Shown piece after piece: positions 34,417 through 43,372 of a DNA stretch of 64,000 bases. A model generated the notes under the pieces. The model saw only the letters and a program-made list of their open reading frames with translations. It was not told the DNA's origin and did no database searches. The stretch is from Orrella sp037026685 (GTDB taxonomy: Bacteria; Pseudomonadota; Gammaproteobacteria; Burkholderiales; Burkholderiaceae_B): positions 1 to 64,000 of the forward strand of contig NZ_JBANET010000018.1 in the NCBI RefSeq assembly GCF_037026685.1. The letters run 5' to 3'. A program made the position numbers and the translations under genes. Position 1 is the first letter of the stretch. Each line of letters starts with the position of its first letter.

Positions 34417-35565
34417 ATGAGCGGCGACCCGCAGGCCGGCCGGCGCGCGCAGGTCATCATCGTGGGCGGCGGACTGCACGGCAGCTCGACCGCCCTGCAC
34501 CTGGCGCGCGCCGGCGTGCCGGCCCTGGTGATCGAGAAGAACTACGTGGGCCGCCATGCCTCGGGCGTGAACGCCGGTGGCGTGCGTACGCTCTCGCGCC
34601 ATGTGGCGGAAGTGCCGCTCGCGCTGGCCTCGCGCCAGCTGTGGTGCCGCATCGGCGAACTAGTCGATGACGATTGCGGCTTCGAGCAGCACGGCCAGGT
34701 GCGCATCGCGGAGAACGAAGCGGACCTGGCCGTGCTGCATGAGCGGCTGGCGCTCATGCGGTCGCTGGGGTACACCCATGAAAGCTGGATCGACGCCGCG
34801 GAACTGCGTGCGATGATCCCGCGCATAGTCCCCACCGTGCTGGGTGGGCTGATCGCCCGCGCGGACGGCGCTGCCGATCCCTACCGGACCACGCTGGCCT
34901 TTCGCCGCAAGGCCGCCGCGCTGGGCGCGCGTTTCCTGGAGGGGGTGCGTGTGCACGCCACGCACCGCGAGAGGGGGCAATGGGTGGTGCAGACCAGTGC
35001 CGGCAGGTATACCGCACCCACGATCGTCAATTGCGCCGGCGCCTGGGCCGGCCAACTCGCCGCGCAGTGGGACGAACCCGTTGCCTTGCAGACTATCGCA
35101 CCTATGATGCTGGTGACGCTGCGCATGGCGCACTTTCTCGATCCCGTGGTGCTGGGCACCGGGCGGGCGCTGTCGTTCAAGCAGCGCGCCAACGGCACGG
35201 TGCTCATCGGCGGCGGGCGGCGGGCCTGGGTGGATCGCGACAGCGAATCGACCGAGCTGGATTTCCGCACCCTGGCCCAGGGTGCGCGCATGGTGTGCGA
35301 GCTGTTTCCGCACATGGCGGGCGCCGTGCTGAACCGCGGCTGGGCCGGTATCGAGGCCGCCATGCCGGACGAGATTCCGGTGATCGGCCCGAGCCTGCGG
35401 CGCGAACACGCCTTCCATGCCTTCGGCTTTTCCGCCCACGGTTTCGAGTTGGGGCCGATCGTGGGCCGCATCCTGTGCGAGCTGATCACCGAGAGCCGCA
35501 GCAGCCTGCCGATCGAGCCGTTCGGTATTGGCCGTGCCGCCGCGCGCGTCAGCCAGCGTCCTTGA
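34417..35565 (+). CDS. FAD-dependent DAO-family dehydrogenase subunit (second of two)
   Basis: A 382-residue DAO-fold flavoprotein: FAD motif VIIVGGGLHGSSTALHLARAG (about 13-33), GRHASGVNAGGVR, and the C-terminal MPDEIPVIGPS...HAFGFSAHGFELGPIVGRIL typical of sarcosine oxidase / HcnC / OoxB relatives. It follows the alpha subunit by one base, so it is a plausible alternative beta subunit of the same complex. Its sequence differs clearly from the DAO protein at 31530, so this is not a recent duplication. Its 3' end overlaps the convergent FadR-type gene by 17 bp. Confidence 0.88.
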   Translation: MSGDPQAGRRAQVIIVGGGLHGSSTALHLARAGVPALVIEKNYVGRHASGVNAGGVRTLSRHVAEVPLALASRQLWCRIGELVDDDCGFEQHGQVRIAENEADLAVLHERLALMRSLGYTHESWIDAAELRAMIPRIVPTVLGGLIARADGAADPYRTTLAFRRKAAALGARFLEGVRVHATHRERGQWVVQTSAGRYTAPTIVNCAGAWAGQLAAQWDEPVALQTIAPMMLVTLRMAHFLDPVVLGTGRALSFKQRANGTVLIGGGRRAWVDRDSESTELDFRTLAQGARMVCELFPHMAGAVLNRGWAGIEAAMPDEIPVIGPSLRREHAFHAFGFSAHGFELGPIVGRILCELITESRSSLPIEPFGIGRAAARVSQRP

Positions 35566-36256
35566 GCGCTTCCTTTTCCCGCAGGATCCTGACGGCCACC
35601 GCCGCGGCGTTGCGCACGTGCAGGCTGCCCGCCTTGCGCGCCCTTGCGCCGTCGCGGGCGGCCAGCGCATCCATCAGGTCGGACAGTTCGGCGATGCTCT
35701 GCTTGGCGCGCCCGGGGGCCTGCATGGACGTCGAGCGCAACAGCATGACGCGCGAATTGAGCAGCTTCAGGGTGATGGTCAGGGCTTCGTTGCCGCAGCC
35801 TTCCATCAGGCATTCGTAGAAACGGTTCTTGGACTTGATTTGCGCCAGCGCGTCGCCGTGGGCGAGCTCCTGCTTGAGGGCCTTGAACGCTTCCTTGAGC
35901 GCCTTCAGGTGCTCGGCCGAGGCCCGCTCGGCGAACAGCTGGCTGGCCAGGCCTTCGAGTTCTTCGCGCACCTGGTAGATGCCTTCGGCCTGCTCGGGGG
36001 TGAGCCGCTCGACCACCGGCCCGCGATGGGCGATGACGTTGATCAGGCCTTCGGATTCGAGCTGGCGCAGCGCTTCGCGCACCAGCGTGCGGCTTACGCC
36101 GGTCATTTCGCACAGTTCGCGCTCGGGCAGGCGGTCGCCGGGCCGAAAGCGCCCCAGCAGGATGGCGTTGCGGATGCTTTCCGTGACGCCATGGCGCAGG
36201 ACGGAGGCGACGCGGGGCACTTTGAAGTCGGCGATGGGCTTGGCTGCTTCTTGCAT
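35549..36256 (-). CDS. GntR-family regulator, FadR subfamily
   Basis: The 235-residue protein has a winged helix (about 22-85; GVTESIRNAILLGRFRPGDRLPERELCEMTGVSRTLVREALRQLESEGL) and an all-helical FCD effector domain (about 95-225) of the FadR/VanR branch, whose ligands are organic acids. The ATG 36254-36256 is a conservative choice; the frame is open upstream to 36367. It is divergent from the long operon starting at 36489, and a near-palindromic 27-bp element lies between them. A second copy of that element lies before the operon at 50516, so it may control both (inference). Confidence 0.88.
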   Translation of the reverse strand: MQEAAKPIADFKVPRVASVLRHGVTESIRNAILLGRFRPGDRLPERELCEMTGVSRTLVREALRQLESEGLINVIAHRGPVVERLTPEQAEGIYQVREELEGLASQLFAERASAEHLKALKEAFKALKQELAHGDALAQIKSKNRFYECLMEGCGNEALTITLKLLNSRVMLLRSTSMQAPGRAKQSIAELSDLMDALAARDGARARKAGSLHVRNAAAVAVRILREKEALKDAG

Positions 36257-36409
36257 TTGATCTCGATAGGTAGGCCAGCGCTGGGCTGGAGGCACACCCT
36301 CAACAAGCCTGCATTTTAGCCCCTTTGCATCGTGGCCGAGCCATGCGGCGCGGGCCGGGGCCCGCATGGCTGGCCGCCGCGCTTCGCGTGCCGTGCGAAT
36401 TTTGTTTGC

Positions 36410-36436
36410 ATGATCTTATTACTATAATACAATCAT
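36410..36436. promoter_or_regulatory. 27-bp inverted repeat, copy 1, upstream of the 36489 operon
   Basis: Arms ATGATCTTATTA (36410-36421) and TAATACAATCAT (36425-36436) flank CTA; 10 of 12 positions pair. The same right-arm core TAATACAATC recurs at 50733-50742. Both sites are AT-rich islands just upstream of minus- or plus-strand catabolic operons. The nearest regulator is the FadR-type protein at 35549-36256. Confidence 0.65.
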
Positions 36437-36488
36437 ATCAAACGACAATGAGCCGGACGCCCACGCGTTCGCGCGGCAAGGAGACGAC

Positions 36489-37298
36489 ATGCCGGATACG
36501 ACAGCTCCCTTCGAGGTCTTTGCGATCCGCTACGCCCATCATGGCGGGCGCCGCCCCGAGGAAAACTTCATCGGCGGGGGGGACTTCCACGACGCGGATT
36601 CGCCGCTGGACTATTTCGTCTGGGTGGCGCGCCGCGGGCAAGAGATCTATCTGGTCGATACCGGGTTCGCGCAAGAGGCGGCGGCCCAGCGCAAGCGCAC
36701 GCTGCTGGTGCGGCCCGCCCAGGCGCTGGCCGGGCTGGGCATCGATGCGGCCAAGATCGAGCACGTGATCCTGACCCACCTGCATTACGACCATGCGGGC
36801 ACGCTGGACGATTTTCCGGCGGCCACCTTCCATGTGCAGGACGCCGAGCCGGCCTACGCGACGGGCCGCTGCATGTGCCACAAGGTGCTGCGCCAGCCCT
36901 ACGACGTCGAGGACGTGGTCGGCTTCATCCGCAAGGTGTATGCGGACCGCGTGGTGTTCCACGATGGCACGGCCGAACTGGCGCCCGGCTTGTCGCTGCA
37001 CCTGGTGGGCGGGCATTCGAGGGGGCTGCAGGTCGTACGGGTCTGGACCCGGCGGGGCTGGGTGGTGCTGGCCTCCGATGCCACGCACCTGTACGCCAAC
37101 ATCGGGCGCTCGCTGCCGTTTCCGGCCGTCTACAGCATCGGCGACATGATGGAGGGCTTTCGGCGCGTGCGCGAGCTGGCCGATTCCGAGGACCACATCA
37201 TCCCGGGCCATGACCCGCAGGTCATGGTCCGCTATCCGGCGGCCAGCGCGGCGCTGGAGGGCCGCATCGTGCGGCTGGACGTGGCGCCCAAAGCCTGA
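36489..37298 (+). CDS. Metallo-beta-lactamase-fold hydrolase (lactonase-like)
   Basis: The 269-residue protein has the metal-site motif THLHYDHAG (H97, H99, D101, H102), then H176 in GGHSRG, D197 in ASDATH and H241 in PGHDP, a complete dinuclear metal centre. Length and motif spacing resemble the AHL-lactonase/AttM group, which hydrolyse lactones, rather than true beta-lactamases. No signal peptide is present, so it is cytoplasmic. It is first in an operon with a Bug protein, SDR, MmgE/PrpD protein and Liv importer, suggesting a lactone or ester intermediate (inference). Confidence 0.88.
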   Translation: MPDTTAPFEVFAIRYAHHGGRRPEENFIGGGDFHDADSPLDYFVWVARRGQEIYLVDTGFAQEAAAQRKRTLLVRPAQALAGLGIDAAKIEHVILTHLHYDHAGTLDDFPAATFHVQDAEPAYATGRCMCHKVLRQPYDVEDVVGFIRKVYADRVVFHDGTAELAPGLSLHLVGGHSRGLQVVRVWTRRGWVVLASDATHLYANIGRSLPFPAVYSIGDMMEGFRRVRELADSEDHIIPGHDPQVMVRYPAASAALEGRIVRLDVAPKA

Positions 37299-37350
37299 AA
37301 ACCCATCGAGCCGGCCGGGCGCTGGGCCCGGGCCGGACCTGGAGACAAGA

Positions 37351-38340
37351 ATGATGATGCACGTTTTGCTGCGCGGCGCCGTCCTGGCGGCCGGCGCGAT
37401 GCTGGCCGGCGCGCCGGCCGTGGCGCAAGCCGAATTTCCCTCGCGGCCGATCTCGCTGGTCGTGCCGTATGCGCCGGGCGGCACCACCGACATCCTGGCG
37501 CGGCTGGTCGCCAAGCCGATGGGCGAGTTCCTGGGGCAGCCGGTCGTGGTCGAGAACACCAGCGGCGCGGGCGGCACCATAGGCACCCAGCGGGTGGTCA
37601 AGGCCGCGCCGGACGGCTATACGCTGACCTTCGGCAATATGGGCTCGCTGGCCGCCAACGCGCCGCTGTATCCCTCGGCGGGCTTCGATCCGGTGCGCGA
37701 CCTGGCGCCGGTCGGCCTGGTGGCCACCGTGCCGATGGTGCTGGCGGTGAGCAACGGATCCGGCGTGCAGACGCTGCAGTCGCTGATCGACGCCATGAAG
37801 AACAAGCCGGGCGCCTTCAATTTCGGTTCGGGTGGGCCGGGCACGACCAATCACCTGGCCGCCGCCATGTTCCTGCACCTGTCGGGCACCAAGGCCGAGA
37901 TCATCCAGTACCGCGGCGCCGGCCCGGCCATCACCGACCTGATGGCCGGCCAGGTCCAGGGCGTGATCGACCAGACCCTGACGATGGTGCCGCTGCACTC
38001 GGACAAGCGGGCGCGCGCCCTGGCGGTCTCGGGCCCGGCCCGGATCGACTCGGCCAAGGACGTGCCGACCTTCGCCGAGGCGGGTCTGCCCAGCTTCGAC
38101 CTGACGGTATGGAACGCCATCGCCGCGCCGCGCGGCACGCCCGGGCCGGTGATCGAGAAGCTGGCCCAGGCCCTGTCCCGCGCGCTGGACACCCCGGAGG
38201 TCGCCGACCGCCTGGCACAGTTCTCGGCCACGGCGCCGGCCGGCGCGCAGCGCGGCCCCCAGGCCTTGGGCGAACTGATCGAGAACGACGCCCGGCGGCT
38301 GGCCAAGCTGATCCAGGCGGCGGGCATCCAGACGAACTGA
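37351..38340 (+). CDS. Bug/TctC-family periplasmic solute-binding protein
   Basis: A 329-residue Bug protein: signal peptide about 1-26 (LLRGAVLAAGAMLAGAPAVAQA), then EFPSRPISLVVPYAPGGTTDILARL, VENTSGAGGTIGTQRVVKAAPDGYTLTFG. The first of three consecutive ATGs (37351) is used; GGAGACAAG precedes it. It lies 52 bp after the hydrolase and 49 bp before the SDR. Unusually, the same operon encodes a complete Liv-type importer with its own binding protein, so this Bug protein is a second, unrelated binder. Confidence 0.92.
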   Translation: MMMHVLLRGAVLAAGAMLAGAPAVAQAEFPSRPISLVVPYAPGGTTDILARLVAKPMGEFLGQPVVVENTSGAGGTIGTQRVVKAAPDGYTLTFGNMGSLAANAPLYPSAGFDPVRDLAPVGLVATVPMVLAVSNGSGVQTLQSLIDAMKNKPGAFNFGSGGPGTTNHLAAAMFLHLSGTKAEIIQYRGAGPAITDLMAGQVQGVIDQTLTMVPLHSDKRARALAVSGPARIDSAKDVPTFAEAGLPSFDLTVWNAIAAPRGTPGPVIEKLAQALSRALDTPEVADRLAQFSATAPAGAQRGPQALGELIENDARRLAKLIQAAGIQTN

Positions 38341-38389
38341 GCCCGCATCCGGCAGGGCGGACCGATCCGCAAGTCTCCAGGAGAGAACG

Positions 38390-39139
38390 ATGAGCAGATT
38401 GAACGGAAAGACCGCGGTGGTGACCGGCGCGGCGGGCGGACTGGGCCATGCGATCGCGCAGGCCTTCGCGGCCGAGGGGGCGGTTCTCGCCCTGCTGGAC
38501 AATAACGCGGCCCTGGTCGAGCAGGCCGCCGCGGCGCTGCCGGGCGGGCGCGGGCATGCCTACGTGTGCGACGTGTCCGACCGCGCGGCGGTGCGGGCGG
38601 CGGTGGACGATTTCGCCGCCCGCGCGGGCGGGCTCGATATCCTGGTCAACAACGCGGTGTACTTCAGCTACGGGCCGCTGGCCGAGATGGCCGAGGACGT
38701 CGTCGACCGCATGGTCGATGTCGGGCTCAAGGGCACCTTCTGGGCCCTGCAGGCGGCCACCCCGCACCTGGTCGCGCGCGGCGGCGGCAGCGTGATCAAC
38801 CTGTCCTCGATCGCCGTGTCGTTCTCCATCCGCCATGCCGCGGTCTACAGCGCCATCAAGGGCGCGCTCGATACGCTGACGCGCCAGCAGGCCGTGGAAC
38901 TGGGCGCGCACGGCGTGCGGGTCAACGCGCTGGCGCCCGGGCCGGTCGTGACACCCGGCGCGAGCTCGGTCATCACCGACGAAGGCTGGGAAGCCAGGCG
39001 CCGGCGCACGCCGCTGGGCCGGCTGGCCACGCCGGCCGAAGTGGCCGCCGCGGCGGTGTTCCTGGCCAGCGAGGACGCAGCCAGCATTGCCGGCGTCACG
39101 CTCAAGATCGACGCCGGCATCACTGTCGCGGGGCCCTGA
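38390..39139 (+). CDS. Short-chain dehydrogenase/reductase (SDR)
   Basis: A 249-residue classical SDR with TGAAGGLG (12-19), NNAVYFSYG, catalytic Tyr153 and Lys157 in YSAIK with the Ser in NLSSIAV, and the C-terminal GVTLKIDAG. It oxidises or reduces a hydroxy/keto compound with NAD(P). Ribosome-binding site GGAGAGAACG precedes the ATG. It sits in the hydrolase-to-Liv operon between the Bug and MmgE/PrpD genes. Confidence 0.9.
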   Translation: MSRLNGKTAVVTGAAGGLGHAIAQAFAAEGAVLALLDNNAALVEQAAAALPGGRGHAYVCDVSDRAAVRAAVDDFAARAGGLDILVNNAVYFSYGPLAEMAEDVVDRMVDVGLKGTFWALQAATPHLVARGGGSVINLSSIAVSFSIRHAAVYSAIKGALDTLTRQQAVELGAHGVRVNALAPGPVVTPGASSVITDEGWEARRRRTPLGRLATPAEVAAAAVFLASEDAASIAGVTLKIDAGITVAGP

Positions 39140-39216
39140 GGCCGTCGGTCCGCTTCGCTTGCAGTACCACGTTTGGCTCGCAGTCACTATCGAAGGTAGT
39201 ACAGACGGAGTTGCCG

Positions 39217-40620
39217 ATGGACCCGATGCAAGGACGAACCGCCCGCACCGTGGCGGGCCGGCTGGTCGATAGCGCCTTGGCGCAGACCGGCCAGGCCCTG
39301 GGCGCGGCGCCGATGGAGCGGGCGCAGGCCTGCCTGCTCGATTATCTTTCCTGCGCCTTCGAGGCGCTGCCCTTGCCGTGGTCGGAGCAGGCCGCCCGCC
39401 TGGCGGTGCCGCTGCCAGCGGGCGGCGCGTGCATCGTGGGCCGCGCGGGCGGCTATGTCCCGGCCGACGCCGCCTTCGCCAACGCCGTGGCCGGCCATGG
39501 ATTGGTGCGCGAGGACATGCATGCCGGCAGCGTGGCGCACCTGGGCGTGATCGTCTGGCCCACGCTGCTGGCGCTGGCCCAGCAGCGGCCGGTGTCCGGC
39601 CGCGACCTGCTGGTGGCCGCCATCGTGGGCTATGAGACCGGCGCGCAGATCGGCCGGGCCGTCATGACCGAGGCGCTGGGCCGGCTGTTCCGCCCGACGG
39701 GACTTGTCGGGCCGTTCGCGGCGGTGGCGGCCGGCGCGCGGCTGGCGGGCCTGGACGGCGAACAGGCGCTCAATGCCTTCGCCCTGGCCGGCAACTGCTG
39801 CGGCGGGCTGAACGAATGGCCGCACACCGGCGCCAGCGAGATGTACTTCCACCCGGGCTTTGCCGTGCGCAACGCGATGGCCTGCCTGGCGCTGGCCCGG
39901 CAGGGCGCCACCGGCTCGGCATCCATCCTGGAAGGGCAGGCGGGGTTCTTCGCCGCGTATGCGCGCGCGCCGCTGGCGGTGGAGCTGGCGCTGTTCGCGC
40001 GCGGGCAGCCGGAAATCATGGCGGTCTTCAACAAGGCGGTGCCGGCCTGCAACTTCGCCCAGTCGCCCTGCCAGGCAGCCCTGGCCCTGGCGGCGCGCCT
40101 GCAAGGCCGGCAGGTGGCGGCCGTGCGCATCGAAACCACCCGCGCGGCGCTGGCCTATCCGGGGTGCAGCGCCACCGGCCCGTTCGAACGCGCCTTGCAG
40201 GCCAAGATGAGCATCCCCTTCGGCGTGGCCGCGACGCTGGCCCGCGGCCAGGTGGCCGAGGCCAACTACGCCGACCTGCACGACCCCGAGGTGTGCCGCC
40301 TGCTGGCGGCGACCACGCTGGCCGAGGATCCCGCGTACACCGCCGCGTTCCCGGCCCGCCAGGGCGCGCGCGTGACCGTCCGCCTGGCCGACGGCCAGGT
40401 GCTGTCCGAGGCGCTGGACGACGTGCGGGCCGCCGACGATGCGCTGATCCGCGCGCGCTTTCTGGCCGCGGCCGCGCCCGTGCTGGGCCAGGCCGGCGCG
40501 CAGCGCATCGCCGGCTTTGTCGATCAATTGCAGCATGCTCCGGATGCCGGCGAGCTGGCGCGCTTGTGCGCCGTGCCGGCGGCGCCGGAGGAACATTCCT
40601 TGGGACGGACGCCGTTATGA
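39217..40620 (+). CDS. MmgE/PrpD-family protein
   Basis: A 467-residue member of the 2-methylcitrate dehydratase-like family: helical N-terminal domain (RAQACLLDYLSCAFEA, HGLVREDMHAGSVAHLGVIVWPTLLALAQ, AIVGYETGAQIGRAV) and a C-terminal domain with ARVTVRLADGQVLSEA. It is divergent in sequence from the other two copies in the window. The ATG 39217 is used, with TTG 39211 an alternative. Its stop overlaps the LivH-like start by 4 bp (ATGA), coupling this enzyme to the importer. The reaction cannot be told from sequence. Confidence 0.87.
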   Translation: MDPMQGRTARTVAGRLVDSALAQTGQALGAAPMERAQACLLDYLSCAFEALPLPWSEQAARLAVPLPAGGACIVGRAGGYVPADAAFANAVAGHGLVREDMHAGSVAHLGVIVWPTLLALAQQRPVSGRDLLVAAIVGYETGAQIGRAVMTEALGRLFRPTGLVGPFAAVAAGARLAGLDGEQALNAFALAGNCCGGLNEWPHTGASEMYFHPGFAVRNAMACLALARQGATGSASILEGQAGFFAAYARAPLAVELALFARGQPEIMAVFNKAVPACNFAQSPCQAALALAARLQGRQVAAVRIETTRAALAYPGCSATGPFERALQAKMSIPFGVAATLARGQVAEANYADLHDPEVCRLLAATTLAEDPAYTAAFPARQGARVTVRLADGQVLSEALDDVRAADDALIRARFLAAAAPVLGQAGAQRIAGFVDQLQHAPDAGELARLCAVPAAPEEHSLGRTPL

Positions 40621-41579
40621 CGGAACTTCAGATACAGGTCGAGGCTTTCCTGCAGGCCCTGGCCGCGGGCCTGCTGGTCGGCGGGCTCTATGGCCTGATG
40701 TGCGTGGGGCTGGCCATCATCTTCGGCATCATGCGCGTGATCAACTTCGCGCAAGGCGATTTCATGATGCTGGGGATGTACGTGATCTACTACATCTTCA
40801 TCGGCCTGGGCGTGCAGACGCTGGCCGGCGGGCTGCTCGGCCCCTACCTGTCCATCCTGCTGTCGGTGCCCATCATGTTCGCCTTCGGGTACCTGGTGCA
40901 CTATTTCCTGGTTTCCCGGGTCACGGGCAGCCGCACCGCCGCGCTGGACGGGGAAGGGCACTACGCGCAGCTGATCCTGACGCTGGGCATCGCGCTGGTG
41001 CTGCAAAACGGCAGCATGATGCTGTTCGGCCCGCAGCTGGTTTCCCTCCGCACCCCGCTCTCTAGCAGCGCCTGGGAACTCGGCCCCATGTGGGGCGAGG
41101 CCGTCAGCATCTTCGTCAACAAGGGCCGCGGCGTCGCGGCGCTGATCTCGCTGGCGGTGATCGGCCTGCTGGCCCTGCTTATCGGCCGCACGCGGCTGGG
41201 CAAGTCGCTGCGCGCGGCCGCCGACAACCCGGCCGCCGCGGCCTACATGGGGATCGACGTGACCCGGTCCTATCGCGTGGCCTTCGCGCTGGGCACCTGC
41301 GTCACGGCCCTGGCCGGCGGGCTGCTGGCCACCAACTATCCCTTCCATCCCTTCGTCGGCCTGGAGTTCGTGATCATCATGTACGCGGGCGTGGTGCTGG
41401 GCGGGATCGGCAGCATCGTCGGCGCCTTCTGGGGCGGCATGGTGATCGGGCTCGTGCAGCAGCTCGCCAGCCTGGTCCTGCCCACGCAATTGCAGAACGC
41501 GGCGATCTTCGTGTTCTTCCTGCTGATCGTGACCTTGCGTCCGCAAGGATTGTTCGGCCGTGTCTCGGAGCGAACCTGA
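40617..41579 (+). CDS. Branched-chain-amino-acid-type ABC permease (LivH type)
   Basis: A 320-residue permease with eight or so helices and family motifs GLAIIFGIMRVINFAQGDFMMLGMY at the N-terminus, LILTLGIALVLQNG, and LRAAADNPAAAAYMGIDVTRSYRVAFALGT (EAA-like loop), then VLGGIGSIVGAFWGGMVIGLVQ. HAAT-family importers of this type carry amino acids, amides, urea or aromatic acids. It starts within the stop of the MmgE/PrpD gene and ends in the start of the fused permease-ATPase. Confidence 0.92.
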   Translation: MTELQIQVEAFLQALAAGLLVGGLYGLMCVGLAIIFGIMRVINFAQGDFMMLGMYVIYYIFIGLGVQTLAGGLLGPYLSILLSVPIMFAFGYLVHYFLVSRVTGSRTAALDGEGHYAQLILTLGIALVLQNGSMMLFGPQLVSLRTPLSSSAWELGPMWGEAVSIFVNKGRGVAALISLAVIGLLALLIGRTRLGKSLRAAADNPAAAAYMGIDVTRSYRVAFALGTCVTALAGGLLATNYPFHPFVGLEFVIIMYAGVVLGGIGSIVGAFWGGMVIGLVQQLASLVLPTQLQNAAIFVFFLLIVTLRPQGLFGRVSERT

Positions 41580-43372
41580 TGAAACGCCTTCATTCTCCGG
41601 TGGTCCTTGTCCTGGCCGCGGCCGCCTACCTGGGCGTGGCCTTGAGCGTGCAGAACGCCTATCACCAGCTGATGTTCACGCTGGTGCTGGTGTGGGCCTG
41701 CTTCGGCCTGTCCTGGAACATGCTCAGCGGCTATACCGGCCTGGTGTCCTTCGGCCACGCGGCGTTCTTCGGCCTGGGGGCCTACGCCACCGTCCTGGCG
41801 CAGATCCATTGGGACGTCTCGCCCTGGTTCATGATCCCGGTCTCGGCCGCGATCGGCGCCGCGGCCGGCGTGCTGGTGGGCCTGCCCACCTTCCGCCTGC
41901 GCGGCCACTACTTCGCGCTGTCGATGCTGGCCTATCCGCTGGCGCTGCTCTACGTGGCCGAATGGCTGGGGCTGCAGGAAGTCACGTTTCCCATGAAGCG
42001 CGAGAATGCCCAGTGGTACATGCAGTTTTCCGATCCGCGCGTCTATACGGTCATCGCGATGGGGCTGCTGCTGCTGTTCGTGCAGCTGACCCGCCGCGTC
42101 GAGCGCACGCGCTTTGGCATGGCGCTGATCGCCATCAAGCAGAACGAGGCGGCCGCCGAGGCCGCGGGTATCGACACGCTGCGCTGGAAGCTCAAGGCCA
42201 TTGCGCTGAGCGGCGCGATCGCGGGGGCCACCGGCGCGTTCTATTCCGTGGTGCTGCTGGTGGTGACGCCGCAATCGGTGTTCGGCATGCTGGTCTCGGC
42301 GCAGGCGCTGACGGTGTCGATGTTCGGCGGCGTAGGCACGGTGTGGGGGCCGATCATCGGCGCGGCCGTGCTGATCCCGCTGGGGGAGATCCTGCACGCC
42401 GAGCTGGGCAGCGCCTATCCCGGCATCCAGGGCGTGATCCTGGGGGTGGCCATCATCGTCGTCATCCTGCTGGCGCCCGAGGGCGTGTTCTGGAAGGTGC
42501 GCGACCGGCTGCGCCGCAAGCGCGCGGTGCTGCCGGCCACGGCCCACGCGCTGGCGCCCGGCGCCGAGGCGCCGGCTCAGGATCCGCCCGGCGGCCCGGC
42601 CCCGGCAGCGGCCGGCGCGCGCGGGCCGGCCGGCGAGATCGTCATGGACGTGCGCAACGTGTCCAAGCGGTTCGGGGGCTTGCGGGCCGTGCAGGACGTG
42701 AGCTTTACCGTGCGCCGCGGCATGATCCTGGGGATCATCGGCCCGAACGGCGCGGGCAAGACGACGCTGTTCAACCTGCTCAACGGCTTTCTCAAGCCCG
42801 ACCAGGGGCAGGTGATCGTCAAGGGCACGGACATGGCCGGGCGCAAGCCGCATGTGCTGTGCGCCGCGGGCGTGGGGCGCACCTTCCAGGTCATGCGGCC
42901 GTTCATGCGGCTGACGGTGGCGCAGAACGTGAAGGTGGGCGCATACGTCAATGCCCGCAGCGAAGAGCAGGCCCAGGCCAACGCCGAGCGAGCCGTGCGG
43001 CAGCTGGGATTGGCCGGCTGCGCCGACCAGCTGGCCTCGACGCTGAGCACGCGCGAGCTGCGCCTGATGGAGCTGGCCCGGGCGGTGGCCGGCCAGCCCG
43101 AGATCCTGCTGCTGGACGAGACGCTGGCGGGGCTGGGCCACGACGAGTCCGAAGGGGTGGTGGCGGCGATCCGCTCGCTGGCCCAGGCGGGCATGACCAT
43201 CGTCATCATCGAGCACACCATGAAGGCGATGGTGCGGCTGGTGGACGAGTTCGTGGTGCTGGACCACGGCCAGGTGCTGGCGGTGGGCAAGCCCGGCGAG
43301 ATCACGCGCGACAAGCGCGTGGTCCAGGCCTATCTCGGAAAAAAATGGAGCGCCCAGAATGCTGGAGATTGA
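41579..43372 (+). CDS. Fused LivM-type permease and LivG-type ATPase
   Basis: The 597-residue protein joins a LivM permease (about 1-315; LSWNMLSGYTGLVSFGHAAFFGLGAYAT, FGMALIAIKQNEAAAEAAGID, FGGVGTVWGPIIGA) through an Ala/Pro-rich linker (about 318-355) to an ABC ATPase (about 356-597; Walker A GPNGAGKTT, Walker B ILLLDE, switch IEHT). The signature reads LSTRELRLMELARA instead of the usual LSxGxxQ form. Such M-G fusions occur in some HAAT systems. The ATG overlaps the LivH stop (ATGA); its end overlaps the LivF gene by 14 bp. Confidence 0.92.
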   Translation: MKRLHSPVVLVLAAAAYLGVALSVQNAYHQLMFTLVLVWACFGLSWNMLSGYTGLVSFGHAAFFGLGAYATVLAQIHWDVSPWFMIPVSAAIGAAAGVLVGLPTFRLRGHYFALSMLAYPLALLYVAEWLGLQEVTFPMKRENAQWYMQFSDPRVYTVIAMGLLLLFVQLTRRVERTRFGMALIAIKQNEAAAEAAGIDTLRWKLKAIALSGAIAGATGAFYSVVLLVVTPQSVFGMLVSAQALTVSMFGGVGTVWGPIIGAAVLIPLGEILHAELGSAYPGIQGVILGVAIIVVILLAPEGVFWKVRDRLRRKRAVLPATAHALAPGAEAPAQDPPGGPAPAAAGARGPAGEIVMDVRNVSKRFGGLRAVQDVSFTVRRGMILGIIGPNGAGKTTLFNLLNGFLKPDQGQVIVKGTDMAGRKPHVLCAAGVGRTFQVMRPFMRLTVAQNVKVGAYVNARSEEQAQANAERAVRQLGLAGCADQLASTLSTRELRLMELARAVAGQPEILLLDETLAGLGHDESEGVVAAIRSLAQAGMTIVIIEHTMKAMVRLVDEFVVLDHGQVLAVGKPGEITRDKRVVQAYLGKKWSAQNAGD

